A DNA stretch of 64,000 nt from Parachlorella kessleri (lineage: Eukaryota > Chlorophyta > Trebouxiophyceae > Chlorellales > Chlorellaceae), in NCBI GenBank assembly GCA_001598975.1, contig BBXU01000533.1, positions 1-64,000 of the forward strand, written 5' to 3'. The notes beneath the pieces were generated by a model that had not been told where the DNA came from, did not search any database, and saw only the letters and a list, made by a program, of their open reading frames with translations. Below, in pieces: positions 12,801 through 24,330 of the stretch. Every line of letters begins with the position of its first letter. The first letter of the stretch is position 1. The position numbers were made by a program, and so were the translations under genes.

Positions 12801-14760
12801 GTACAGATCCTCAGGAGGGCGGTTGGATGTGAACACAACCCAGGTGCCACGGCCCAGAATGGCTTCAAACAGCTTGTTTAGAATGAGGGCGTCAGCCACA
12901 TCGGTCACTGCATGCATGAGGTCATGGCATGAAGAGGCACACAGCAATGTGAAGCCAGGGTGCAGCCTACCAAGACAAAAGAGCTATGACACACAGTTGA
13001 TGGCATCGCCCCCCCAGTCCCGATAGCCGTTCCTCTCAGCTTGATGAGCTCAGGTGACAGATGACTCATGCTCAAAAGTGAGTCATCTAAGATACACAGC
13101 GGGTGTGCCTTTCGACAATCTACTGGCCTTTGACTCCATATCCTATGGCGTAGCCAGCCACTTTTCTACCATCATCTGCGAAAAGCTGCGATGGAGCGTG
13201 GTGCGGATTTGTCACATTTCCAAGACACCTACACCTACAGGTGATGACTTCCGTTGCAGCTCACCATAAGAAGTTTACCCAACAATTACTCACCATGCAG
13301 CTCGTCAAGGCACAGCAGGTTGGCCTCCTGGGCAATTTGATGACCCACAAGCCTCACAGGGTCTTCCAGAATGGGGGCGTACCTACATCCCCACACCCAT
13401 TACACAAAAGTAGTCGTGGAGCATCACACATGCCACTGCGTTGGAGTTTGGCGCTTACCCGGCTGTGCTCAACCAGAAAGCCGCAGCTTGAGGCGCAGCT
13501 TGGCACGTCAGCATCTAACATCACATGCATGTAGCAGCAAGGCCTCAACAAGGCATGGCTGGGCCAGGTGAGGACCAATGCCAGTTCACACCTGTAAACT
13601 GGCAATCCCTGCCGGCTTTTTGACGCCACTCGGGGGACCCGCTGATGCAGATCATGCAGCCGCTTGTGCACATCGAGCATGAAAGCATCGGAAATCCGTG
13701 TGCGCCTTGCGACGGCAGGGAGCCTGCCGCTACCGCTGCCGCTGCGTACACCTTGGCTGGCCGCGCTGCTGGTGCCACCCTCCCCAGGAGCAGCTGCACC
13801 TGTGGCTACGATGGAGCCAGATGCCACCTGGCGCTCCTCCCTGGGCATAGCAGGTACTTGAGGTGCTGTTACTGGGATGCGATGCATGTCTTGCCCTGGG
13901 GTTTCATGCTGCTGGGGCGCTCCTGGCATGGCCAGTGTTGCTGCTGCTGCTGCTCTGTAGAACGCGTCCATGAGCAGCGTCTTCCCAGACCCCACCTGCG
14001 TGGTAGCCACACCGACCCAACTGTCCACCTACTACTGCCACCCAGCACCTCAGAATATTGCCGACGCTGTGCAGGACACGGACGCAGTGAAGACAAACGG
14101 GCCACCTTTCTAAAAGCCACATTTGCACTGCACTCCTGCCATAGCAGATGCACATCCGGCAGATTCTAAAGAGGATCGCCACTGTACCATATCTGTAAGG
14201 ATCTGTACCATATCTGTGAGGAGAAATGGAGGGTTACCTGGCAGGCCACCCACCTCTCCCCACAAATAGGCCCCTCGGTGACCTTGTTGCTGCGGCATTG
14301 GTCGGATGTTTTCTGAAGGCTTACTAGTGTCGCAGCTGCCTTGCACACTCTGACTCTCCAGCGGCCCTTCCACTGCCGCAGCTGATGCTGCAGACACTGA
14401 AGCCCCCGCGCTAGAGCTCAGCAAACCTTCCTCCCTTGAAGCCTCAGGTGCCTGCCCCGCAGGTTGCTCCTGCTGGGCTGGGTACCTCGCCTCTTCCCTG
14501 CCAGGTCTTGCATGCTGTAAGAAGCTGAGGAACAAGCCATCCAAGAGACGTGCCGCTGCCTGCTGGCTCTCGTCCGGCCGCAGGCTTCTCCTGGCTATCT
14601 GTTCCTCAAGGAAGGCTGCCACAGGGCGCAACTGCCCTTCACATCCTGTGTCCGTAGAGGTTGTGCCCTCTGTGCTTGCTGGTGGTGGTGCTGCTGCTGT
14701 TGTGCTGTTATGGGCAACTGTGCTGCAAGAGGTGCCCACGAGGCGAGTGTAAACCCCAGC
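9889..14760 (-). CDS. AFG1/LACE1-type mitochondrial AAA ATPase
   Basis: AFG1-like ATPases act in mitochondria in quality control of respiratory complexes. Ten exons keep phase: about 14254-14750, 13592-13995, 13294-13382, 12787-12907, 12095-12431, 11705-11839, 11394-11450, 10774-10944, 10270-10379, 9889-9985 (stop TGA). Visible: N-terminal helix RPVAAFLEEQIARRSLRPD; Walker A GEVGSGKTLLMDAFY across an intron; AFMLDVHKRLHDLH; Walker B region LLCLDELH then VTDVADALILNKLFEAIL (the family usually has DEFQ, here DELH); sensor segment FTSNRPPEDLYKGGL; YFEPFIHLIER; GVPALGPAQRDEARRF; and the C-terminal AYRRAMSRLDEM. Two low-complexity inserts are unusual: about 70 Ala/Gly/Pro-rich residues after Walker A and a Gln-rich stretch in the 12095-12431 exon. 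The true start lies upstream of 14739: the reading frame continues through a presequence-like stretch without an ATG, so a further 5' exon is expected. Confidence 0.9.
10516..10631. repeat. Two tandem copies of a 58-base unit in an AFG1 intron
   Basis: 10516-10573 and 10574-10631 are near-identical (unit begins CAGGAGCAAGCAGCC). It lies between the exons 10270-10379 and 10774-10944, so it should be spliced out. Confidence 0.85.
11139..11248. repeat. Two tandem copies of a 55-base unit in an AFG1 intron
   Basis: 11139-11193 and 11194-11248 are near-perfect copies (unit begins GAGGCTGCCAAACC), located between the exons 10774-10944 and 11394-11450. Confidence 0.85.
12310..12342 (-). repeat. CAG/CTG triplet run coding a Gln tract
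   Basis: An almost pure run of CAG codons (CTG on the plus strand) inside the AFG1-like exon, giving about nine consecutive Gln within EQQQ...SQQLD. Likely polymorphic in length. Confidence 0.8.
14182..14221. repeat. Short tandem repeat, 20-base unit x2
   Basis: CTGTACCATATCTGT occurs twice, 20 bases apart, in the intron between the first two AFG1-like exons. Confidence 0.6.
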
Positions 14761-15272
14761 AGTCTGCCTGGCAGACCGGGGCGCCAGCGCCAGGGAAATG
14801 CCTAAGACTTGGATCGCTTGTCCACATGGTCTGCAGGGGATAAAATACTTCCTTCTAGCCTACCTCTCACTAGACTAGCAGGCTTGACCACCGGTGCCAA
14901 GGTTAAGGCTCGAATTAAGCAACGTGTCGTCCTCGTAGCAATTGCAGACCTCCGGCATCACCTCGATAGCTTGTGCATGATGGACACCATAACTAGGTTT
15001 TCTGCTGTGAGTGGCAGCTATGCCACATCAGCCACACATGTCACCAGGGCAGGGTTGCCTACACTACAACCCATGCGCCCTGCTGCACACAGCAAATTTT
15101 GCCACCTACTGCCGTTCAAGAGCAGCTGTTGCCTCTTAGGTCTCAGTCATAGGAGCATGACCTGCTGTGCGTGCTGACCTCGAGAGGTGTGTGGCAACCT
15201 GAGAACTCTGCACTCGAGCTAGCTGGTGTTATCTTAAAGTGTTTATTTGTATAGGTTTTAGGAGCCTTAAGA
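14760..15272. promoter_or_regulatory. Putative bidirectional promoter, AFG1-like / HIG1 genes
   Basis: The AFG1-like gene (minus) and HIG1 gene (plus) diverge from this stretch, part of which probably also holds an unmapped 5' exon of the AFG1-like gene. No specific factor site can be named. Confidence 0.4.
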
Positions 15273-16250
15273 ATGTCTCAACCAGAGTTTGATTATCATG
15301 ACATCTTTCCGGAGCAGAAAAAAAGGAATCCTTGGGTAGCAGTTGGTACGCTGCTACGCTGCTGCAAGAACTGAAAGGTTGCATGTCGTCTTACCTTGTA
15401 AGGAGGGGAGGCCGCACTTATACCTCGAGTGGCTGCTAAAGCTTCTCTCACTACGGGTTGCAGGCGCCCTTGCCACAGCAGGAGTCTTAGTATCCGGCCT
15501 GGTAGCTTTTCGACAAGTAAGTCCCTATCGCTGTACAGCCTGTATCACCAGGCAGCAGTGCACCTGTCCATTGGCCCTGGGAAATCTGTCCTAGGAGGCT
15601 TCCGCGTGATGCCTTACCGTCACTTAGCCCAGTCTGACGTCTCATCGCTGCTGGCTGCAGGGAAATCAAAGAGTTTCCCAGTCTATGATGCGCTGGCGAG
15701 TGGTGGCGCAGGTCAGTGTGAATAGTCGTCGTTTCATTTTTCTCTGAATAGAGCGAAGCAGAGGAGCGAGTGCTTTGTTCAGTGGCATAGTAGCCCTGGC
15801 TGCTGCGCACGACTTCACATGGCGTTCTCCCATGCGTGCTACTGATACTTCTCTTAGCCAAGCGCATTAGTGAAAGCGATGTCTCCCTATGCCTTTTGCT
15901 CCGCTGTGTTTATACGTTGTAGCACTGGCCGCCATTGCACTCTTGTGAGGAATCAAGGCAATCTTTGCTGGTTGCAGGGCGCAACAGTGGCGCTGATGCT
16001 GGGAAGCTGGATGGTAAGCTTGGAGTGGAAGTTTGAAATTTAATGGTTGGACAGGTTGTAGGTTGCAGCCTGTTCTTTGCTTCTAGTGACTTTTTGATTT
16101 GCTGAAGAATTCGACAGCGAAGGTGCATCTTCGAATCTCTGTCGCTCATGAAAAGAACAAAATTTCAATGCAGTGATGCCGTTGGGCTTGCAGAGCATGG
16201 CTGCGGAAGACAAGAAGAATCAAGCAGCAGCCCCAACTGAGAGGCAATAG
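15273..16250 (+). CDS. HIG1-domain protein (respiratory supercomplex factor RCF1/HIGD type)
   Basis: Five exons close perfectly from ATG to TAG: 15273-15345, 15464-15516, 15661-15711, 15978-16013, 16194-16250, giving 89 residues. HIG1 proteins sit in the inner mitochondrial membrane and help assemble or stabilise cytochrome oxidase and III-IV supercomplexes. The HIG1 signature is clear: KKRNPWVAVG, first membrane helix LATAGVLVSGLVAF, then RQGN, SQSMMRWRVVAQG and the second helix ATVALMLGSWM, followed by a short polar tail ending ERQ. The RxGN...(M)MRxRV..QG pattern is the family hallmark. Length fits small type-1 HIG1 proteins. No ORF of the gene is longer than about 25 codons, so automatic prediction could miss it. 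It faces away from the AFG1-like gene; both products act in mitochondria, so the shared upstream region may coordinate them. Confidence 0.93.
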
Positions 16251-16699
16251 TGCAATGGGCAACTCAACTGAGTGTCGCTAGACCTAGGTGGGGACGGGAA
16301 TGTGTAGCTGTGTATTGCCAAGTTGTTATGTATGCCACGTGCCTTTCTTGCTTAAATTTTTAAGCTTGTATGATACCTCCTTTCTCTTACAAGCCGCTCT
16401 CTGGCGCTGTACTTGTTGCCGGCCATGGTGAACCGTGGCTGTGTTATTTCTAATCTGTCCGTCTCCTCATGGCCAGACTCCACATGTATGGCAGCTCGTG
16501 TTTACATGATCTGACTGATTGTGGGAGTACCTCAGCACCTAGCAGCCGCAGTCATGTAGAGTGATGTTGCACTCGCTATAACGTATGCTCTCAGTAGCCA
16601 CGATCTACCAGGGGTAGTGCCATCAAGTCAGCCTAGGCGCGCCACCTCAAGCCAGGTGCACTAGTTCCGTGCGGTTGTGGGGTCATTGCAGTCAGGAAA

Positions 16700-19600
16700 C
16701 TCAAAAGGCATGTCCGTCTACAGTTGGTTATGGTAGGTATCGAGCTCACTTGAGGCTGCGCACCAACGACACTTCCTCGGCAGCCACATTCATGCAGACT
16801 CGCTCCGCTGCCATCTCCTCAGCCCTTGGCCTGGCCATCTGGGCTGGGGCCGAGTGCGGCAGCACGGGCAGCAGCCGCCCCGGGCTGCCGCGGGCCCCTC
16901 CTGCTGTTCCTCCTGCTGCCCATGGCATGGAGCCTGCCTCTTTGACCACTGGCATCTTCGGTGTGGCCACACCATTCCGCCGTGGGACGGGGGAAGGGCT
17001 GCTGCCGCCTGAGCTACCTCCAGCACGGGGGTAACAACTGCTGGCTGCCCTTACGTGCCGTGCAGGCGTGCAGACTTTGCGGCTCCTGGGCATAGGATCC
17101 TTGCTGTCGCAGCCCATCAAGGCCGCAGTAAAAAGGGGGTCATCTTCTCCAGTCCATGTGTAAGCCGCACCCTCGAGGCTTGTTGTTGTATCCTCATATG
17201 ACCTGGACGACCAAAAGGGGCGTGCTGTGGGCGTCCTTACCACAGTGGTCCCAGAGGCTGTAGTTGTCTCCCGAGTGAAGGCCCTCTGGCATCCTCACGC
17301 ACTTCAAAAAGTGGGAAGTCATGCACCACCAACATCCTCCCCATACCTGGCTTACATGGCTTCTTTGACTTCTGCCAAGCCGGGCAAGCCTACGAAAGCA
17401 ACACTGCTTCGCCTCAAGAAAGGCTTCATACCTCCTGCCTGCAGCACATGTCGGGCCAAGCTTAGCAAAATAGCATGGATTCCAGCCTAAATGCAGATCT
17501 TTACTGTCTATTTGGTAAATTGTGAAAGCTTGACAGCCCTTTGCTGCCTCCATAGCATGTTTGACTAGAGCCAGTAATCCATCGGGACAGCAGTTCACCT
17601 CGCCGTCAAGCCCAGCAGCATCCTCTTGCTGCCCTGGGCTGCCTGGCCCGCCTGGCCCCATGCCGCCTTCCCGCCTGGGGGCTGTGGGGTTGCGAGTTGA
17701 CATGCTGAAGCGGCGGGGAGATTTGACATGCCATGGCTGCGGCGTCTGCAGGCTAGCCACCTCAGATGCGGTAGCTGCAGGCTGCTGGTTGAGAGTGAGT
17801 GCAACAGCAGTGGACAGCCTGCAGAGTGAGTGGTCGTTGACAGATGGTTCGAAAAGGATGCCACAGCACCAGGCGACTTGCTAAGGGCTCGGCAAGCCGC
17901 TCACACCTGCAACAAAAACTTTTTTAAGCCTTCAAAGAAAGTAGCAGCGTTTCAGAGGGCAGTCCCACCTGCGCTGGCGTGCTGCTGCCCAATTAGGCAT
18001 CTGAATTTCCTCAGCAGCAGCCGCAGCAGCCCTGGCTGCCCGGCGAGGAGTTCCCGGCAGGTGGACACTCAGATGGGCTGGCATGCTTGCAGTGAATGCT
18101 TCATCACCAGCCCGCTGCTGCGACCATGCTGCCTGCTTCTCAAACTGAGCTCTTGCGAACAGCTTGCCCATGAATGGCTTGTAATCCACAAGTCCATGAG
18201 TGTCCCGCAACCCTCCCACCAGCTTGGAGACCTGCACACCATATAACTTCTTTATGCTTGCTTGGTGTGCAGCATGCCGTTGAGAGCCTCTCCCTGTTCA
18301 ATTGTTGCTTCTTTAGCAGTTGCATCTGCTGGTAGCTAGCAAATCTTGGCCAGTAAGGCAACACAAAGTGCATATCCTCACTGAGCCATGACCTTCCAAA
18401 TCACAGCTTACAGAGCTGTTCCCCTTCTGACATCCCAGCCACTGATCACAGCGCGTATTGGGCATGACTGGCTTCTATAGCACAGACCCCGCGCCCCCAT
18501 CAGCCCCCATTATCCACCCCGTCCACCGCGCCTCCGTACCTCCTGATGGCTTAGCCCCAGGCTGGCATGCTTCAGCACCGCCGCAAACTCGCCCTCATGC
18601 AGGCGCCCACTGCGATCCTTGTCTAATGTCTTAAAGCCTTTGAGCAGGACAGACAGGGCAGTAGCGCTGGCAATCTGGGCCCCGCGACTCTCCATTGTAG
18701 AGTCAGCTACTGCCCTGGCCTCCCGCAGTGCTTCACCCTGCTCTCGCAGCGCCTCAAAATGCTGCCGCCGCCTACTTGACAAGAACACAATGGCTTATTT
18801 GATTCTGTCTGGCACACACCGTCCCCATGCCGTACCTCAAACTTGGGGCATGCTGGGCGGCCTGTGTACAGCCCATTCCAAGGAGAGCGCATACAGGCAA
18901 GGGATGGCAGAGGTAGGCCAGCCAGTACTCACCATTCCAGGCTCTTGACCACGCCCACATCACTAAGCCGTGCACTGGGCACCGGTGGCGCTGAGTATGC
19001 CTGGCGCTCATAGCCAGCACAACATGGATCGCCGCTGCAAGGACTCAGCGCATCAGTGCGAGGCGTGCCATGCTGAACCATCTGCTGGTGTTTTTCTTGG
19101 AAGCTGGGGTCATTGACGCAGATATCAGTCACGTCAAGTGGGTTGCGGAGGAAGGTCTGGCGTATGTAGGCAGGCTTCCCAGGCTGTGCCCCCGGGATGT
19201 CATTGACTGTCAAGCTGCGTAGCTCCCGCTGTGGTCGTGTGTTTGATTTGGCCTGCAAGCAAGGCACTCTCCGTTGTGGCGATGGCAGCCCAGTTTTGAG
19301 CCGACACTGCCCTGCAATGGATAGCACTGGAGGGTGCAACAAACAGCTCTAATACAAGGCCCTAAATACAGGTTGACGCAAGATATGGTTCAATGGCCCC
19401 ACCCCCAAGAGTAGCCTGACCTGCTGCAAACCACTGCCAAGTAATACCGACCTTGGTACCGTCAATGTCGCTGATGTTCAGAGGGTCACGTAGGAACTTG
19501 AGTTCGGGTGCTGGATCAGGTTTGGCCGACGGCAGTCTATATTCAGGGTCCAGAGGGTTGGTCCCACGCGCTGAAAGATAGTACCAGTCCTTCGGGTGAG

Positions 19601-19898
19601 GCTGCGTGCCAGCGATGTCGGTGATGTCAAGCTGGAAGTCTGGGACATTGCGGGGTTTCTTGGGCGTAAACTGCCGCGGCTGCATGCCTGCCTCAGCAAA
19701 CACCTTGGCCAGCGTGGGCTGCTCATACTGCCCCTTGTGGGTGTACCTCTCCAGCGGACGTGGCTGTGCGCCCGTAACGCCTTGTGTAGTGAGCGTGCCA
19801 TGCGCCCAGACTGCCCCATCAGTCCCAGGGGCAGCGAACACGATGCTGGTGGGGTTGAACGGACTGTACTGCTTGCTATACTCGCCCTTGCCGGGCAT
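16700..19898 (-). CDS. EF-hand calcium-binding protein with repeated DI-(G)-T/A motifs
   Basis: Exons in phase: 19452-19898 (ATG at 19898), 18933-19252, 18540-18771, 17969-18231, 17599-17752, 17241-17301; the 3' exon(s) within 16746-17200 could not be joined in phase. The N-terminal half has degenerate repeats built on a hydrophobic-D-I core: FQLDITDIAGTQP, LNISDIDGTK, LTVNDIPGAQP and LDVTDI, each followed by an aromatic/Pro-rich segment. A charged helix (ALREQGEALREARAVAD) precedes a canonical EF-hand loop, DKDRSGRLHEGEF, with D1, D3, S5 and E12. A second, degenerate EF-hand follows (RDTHGLVDYKPF, lacking several Ca ligands). The C-terminal part is basic and low complexity. Similar repeat-plus-EF-hand proteins occur in protists and algae, often with cilia. 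I am sure of the EF-hand and gene structure, not of the role. Confidence 0.75.
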
Positions 19899-22587
19899 CA
19901 CTCCCGCTGTGGACTCCCTGGCTTCGATGAGCAGTCCAAGGGAGGGCCTGGTGGAAAAGACGCTGCTCAAGGTTCTCGCATTTGCTCCAGTAACGTGGCC
20001 CCGGCGAATCCTAGCCTCGCATTGCCACGTCCACACGAGTAAAAGACGGTGGAGATGTGCGACTCGAAGGCCAGACAAAGTAATAAGACAGCTTGTGTAG
20101 TTTATACAACACTTGACTTGCGGGAGGTGAGAACGCCTGTACCCAAAGGCTTGGGTCGGAACTGGAAGTCGACAGCGTAGCACGACGCAAAGCAGGGCCG
20201 CCAGCGCGTTCCTGGCGAAACTGCATCTCACAGGCTGAAGTTCCTTTAGAGCTGATCCGTTGCATTACGCTACCGAGTTTCAATCCCTTGTTGAAGAGGC
20301 CCTGTTAGTGGAGGGAGGTAGTGCGATCTGCTGATTAGCTAACTTGGGTCAGGCAGGGCAGCGCGTAAGGGATTCTCTGTGGCCTAAGTTAGCACCCAGT
20401 GCTTACCCCACACAGCCATGCGAAAGAGGATACTGCGGCCTGCCTCACTGGTAGATATCCAGCGGCAAGGGTCCATAAGTACGTAGCTCCTTACTTGGAC
20501 AGGTTGTGGGAGGCCAATGGATTGTGCAGGTTTTTGAGCTTGTTGTGAACTAAGCTTCGTCATCTCTTCTTAGACTCTCCATAAGTGCAGAATGCCAGAG
20601 AAGTACGAAGAGATTGTGGCTGAACCATAATATGTAGTATGCAAAATGACCAATAGGCAAAAATGGGCCATCTATATGTCAAAAACGTCTGGTAACCAGG
20701 TTGTATTCCACCGTGGGGCGCTGAGAAGCACCGTGATTCTTCCAATGTCCATTGCACAGACAGCTCACTTGGACCCTGTATGAAACAAGACAACATTGCG
20801 TCAGTGATTGAAATCTAAGCTATCACTGCCGTCGCATGGTTGAATGGTTGACAACAGAACTGTGAGAGGCCAGCCGGGCACAACCGCATAGTACCTTGCA
20901 GCTGCTCCAACGCTATGCAATGCTTAACGCGACCCGGCCGGCCACTGCTTCACTGTTCGCAACTAATGGCCCAGTAAGCCACAGGAGAAGGCGCACCAGG
21001 ATGGAAGTGTTGCGTTGCTAGGCGCACGTTGCACCAGGGACCTGCCTTAGGGGCCTCGTGCGCCCCACGCCACTGCTGTGACACGCAGAACACCCAGCTT
21101 CCACTAACCTCCGTGTCCACAGTTTGCACACCAACAGGACGTTGGCTGTGCTTGACAACGCTCATCTCTCAGGAGGGCCCGGCGCTCCCGTTCCTGCGGA
21201 CAAAGCAGGGCACAATCAAGTGAAACGCTGCATTTTCTACAATCGCTGGAAACTGAAGCTCTCAAACGCATATCTGGGTGCATCTTCCGCCAAGCTCAGA
21301 TTTTGGCCTTCGCCCACGGAATAGGTACAGCTCCCAAGTTCTTCTTGCCCCTGTGAGTGACCGACGGTCGTGGCGCACCACAACGACCGTGGGCTGGAAA
21401 GGGGCCCAGGTTCCAAAAACATAAGCACAGGCAACTCAAAGGACAACGCCCGGATATCATCTGTTGGCAAGACAGGATGCAGCAACATGCATGCAGACCC
21501 CGAACGGGGTACCCAGGTGCTACTGATGCCTTGGTTGCTGCTCAGGCAATAAGCGGAAAAGAACCCTCATGGTGATCAGTTTGCATAGTTCTCGTCACCG
21601 CAGCACCATGCACCACCTGGCCTATCCATTGACCTATCCATCAGACCAACTTGTTCACCACGCATCTCCATTCCTTGCAACTCGTGCAAAGAACCACCAG
21701 GCTGCACTAGCAAGTGTGCCGTATGCCCTCACCTTCGACTGAACACCCGCCGTCTTAGCACCACATCATATCGCGTATTTTATCTTCGATAATAGTGAAG
21801 GAAGTCAAGGGCAACGGAAGCAGACATTGCTGAGGCTGCGGGAAAGGAAGAATTCAAGCTGTACACCTTGTACTTTGCTCCAGGGAAGTTCATGGCAAGG
21901 TCGTATGGATCCCCATATGGTGGACATGCAATAGCTATACCACCTTCACACGGAGTTTGGGTTCACTGAATTCTTCAACTGCCACTGAGGATCCCAGAGT
22001 GGTGAAGGTTGCCAAGGAAACGGGTGCAGGAGCAGTTTTCACCGCTTTCTCACCTCCGGAAGTGACTTCAGGACTGGAAGTTGATCCAGGGTACCGTTCA
22101 ACAACCAATGTTCACAGCTCAACAGATGTGTAGCCCCTGGTAGTTGCAGGCAGTCTTACAATGAGAGATGAAGGAGCTCAGCATGAGTTGCAGGCCGTCT
22201 TACAGTCTCTACCAACAAAACTTGACGCCAACTCCAAAGTGAAGGCACATTCCGGAAAAAAAGGTAATGCTAGCACCCTCACTGCGAAGCCAAGGGTCAC
22301 TCCAGGGGGTCCTGAAAACTTGCATCCCTACTTTTGTAATACAAAAGGACCCAGCCCTGGCCACACTCGCTCACCCACTGATGGTACAAAATTTCCAAGG
22401 CTACTCTCTTGGGAGTATCTAACTCGTAGCGCAGAACGGCAAACAACAGGGTTCCATGAAGGGAGAGGGTACCATGAAGGGAAAGGTAACATCATGCTGC
22501 ACCGCAATAGAATGATTTGTTCTATCCTTGATACTATACATTTCGTCTCTGTCCTCTGGCACTCACACTTGCACTCTAGCTCTGCCT
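19899..22587. other. Gene-poor region with unexplained ORF fragments
   Basis: Most of this 2.7 kb has no recognisable gene. It includes the 5' flank of the EF-hand gene. On the plus strand, about 21950-22685 forms one reading frame interrupted by a single TAG near 22127 (SSTATEDPRVVKVAKETGAG upstream, MRDEGAQHELQAVLQSLPTK downstream); it has no recognised motif and its end overlaps the small coiled-coil gene on the other strand. It could be an old gene or element remnant, or chance. Confidence 0.35.
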
Positions 22588-23250
22588 TCATTCCTCATAC
22601 TTTATCTCGACCTTATTCCTCACTAGGGATGCTGCCTCAGGGCCCAATGCCTCCGACTCGGTTCTCAACGCTGGGATGGAGCTAGGGGGAATCTGAGCTG
22701 CCAGACTTGTTGCGGTGCCCATGTCGTCCTTGGTGCCTGCAGGGTGCTCACCAACACAACTGAGGGGTTTTCCCAGATGGCCAGACTATGCTGTCCCTGT
22801 AAGTCCCTTGTCACAAGGGCCCGCCCTACTCTAACACAAAGGTGGCTGCAAGGCGACTCTGTACGCCACTCGGCCAGCAGCTGACAGAACTAGACCGCAC
22901 ATGATGTGTGCCACATCTTGTGTAGCAAGGCTGTGCTACCCCCCAGATGCCTGAGGAAGCCGCTGTCCCAAAAAGTTACCTGCCTGCCTCAGCCAGCGAG
23001 CACCAGGTGGCTTGAACCAACTTACAAGGCCCTACCCACCAGGTACATCATCGAACAGTCGTACCTTGTTCCTCCTCCAGCTGGTGCAGCCCCTTTTCAG
23101 CCACCCTGTAGGCAAAGCAGACCAGTGCAGTTTAGCCTATGTGACGCGGACCTGCAGGCTGGCGGCAGCTGTGCTCGCCGACGCATACCTGTTTGCTCGG
23201 TTGGCAAGAGAGCGAAGCCGCTCTAGATCCTCTGCTCTGGACTGCGACAT
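22588..23250 (-). CDS. Small coiled-coil protein, 83 residues, unknown function
   Basis: Three exons close in phase from ATG to TGA: 23189-23250, 23065-23105, 22588-22736. The first half is a charged coiled coil (EDLERLRSLANRANRVAEKG, then LHQLEEEQ); the second half is Pro/Ser/Ala rich with a basic end (VRNKVEIKYEE). An in-frame upstream ATG at 23343 would add a hydrophobic N-terminal segment (IADLLLLLYLLSC), which would turn it into a membrane or secreted protein; I prefer the internal start because the helix begins right after it. The very short middle exon (41 bases) keeps phase at both sides, which supports a real gene. No family recognised. Confidence 0.5.
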
Positions 23251-24330
23251 GATGATCAGACTCGCAGCGGTACCTCGGCCTTCACAGGAAAGCAGGTAGA
23301 GGAGCAACAGCAGGTCAGCTATGTTTCCTTTCGTGATTCTCATATCTAGTGCACACCGTTGAAGCCACGCCGCAGGTAGCCATTGACTCCCTTAGCGCTC
23401 GCGCCTCACACACTGGTGGAGAGGATAGTACACCGAACATTCCCTTGCGAACCCATGGCTGGTTTTGCCATTTTAGGGAATCTTGCAGCTCGTTAGGTTG
23501 AGAGGGCTCTGTCCCAGCAGCATGAATCAAAGCGTTCGGTACGTTGCTACTAGGTGGGTGCCGCAGGTAGGCCTTGGGGATTACTAGCCTGCCAGCCATG
23601 GCCGAACACTGCCTTCAGCTTACCTTAGGGTCTGTCAAGTGTGTTAGCACAGCTGAGAATGTATTGGCCACCCTTGCAAGAGACGGTATGGCCCCTCAGC
23701 TCTATGCCTAAAACGGGGATCACTAGCTAGCAAGGCAAGCCTGTTCCGTTGGCACCTAGCACCTGCTTAGTAGCTGTTGCAAGATATAGGGTGGACTGCA
23801 TGATATCATAGGAAGGTAGCAGAGTAGTCTTACCAAAGGGTAGCAACACGTGCGCAGACTGCGGCAGTGAACATGACGCAGAGGGACGACTGGGCCTTGG
23901 GTATCTATTGGCCAAGAATGTCTCCCTCAAGCTAAATAAACATGGACACTTTCGGCTCTCAAAGCTCCACATTCGCTGCCTGACTCCCATTCCGTGCATT
24001 GGCACCTGCCCTGCAAAGCAAAGCAGCAAGTTTCGATCAGACGCGCAGGGAAAAACCGCCTCACACTGTATCCCTATGAGCAGCCAGCTGGGCATCTCCT
24101 ATGTAAGATAAGAGGCTCCAAGCCATCGTAGCTACACCCTCTTGACCCAGGCGGCGAGACAAGCAGCCAACCTCGGCTGGGGGGCACTTCTGCTGAGCCA
24201 CCGCCCGCCTGCGGGTATGCGGCAGGATCTTACAGGGTGGAGTTTGACATATGACAGCGGTTCCTCACCGAAAGATGAGGTAACGCAGGGCCCCCCGTAC
24301 CAGCGGAGCAGCACCCCATGCAAATGGTGC
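23251..24330. other. Intergenic region
   Basis: Between the small coiled-coil gene and the DUF707 gene stop. It should hold the promoter of the former and the 3' UTR of the latter. If the splice donor at the DUF707 stop is used, one more coding exon would lie at about 24064-24190. Nothing else supported. Confidence 0.4.

Noticed and set aside
17560..17864. Alternative reading frame in the EF-hand gene region (SSLQLPHLRWLAC)
   Set aside because: Its 5' junction keeps phase but it hits a stop before a donor; the acceptor at 17752 gives an exon that is open to a normal donor.
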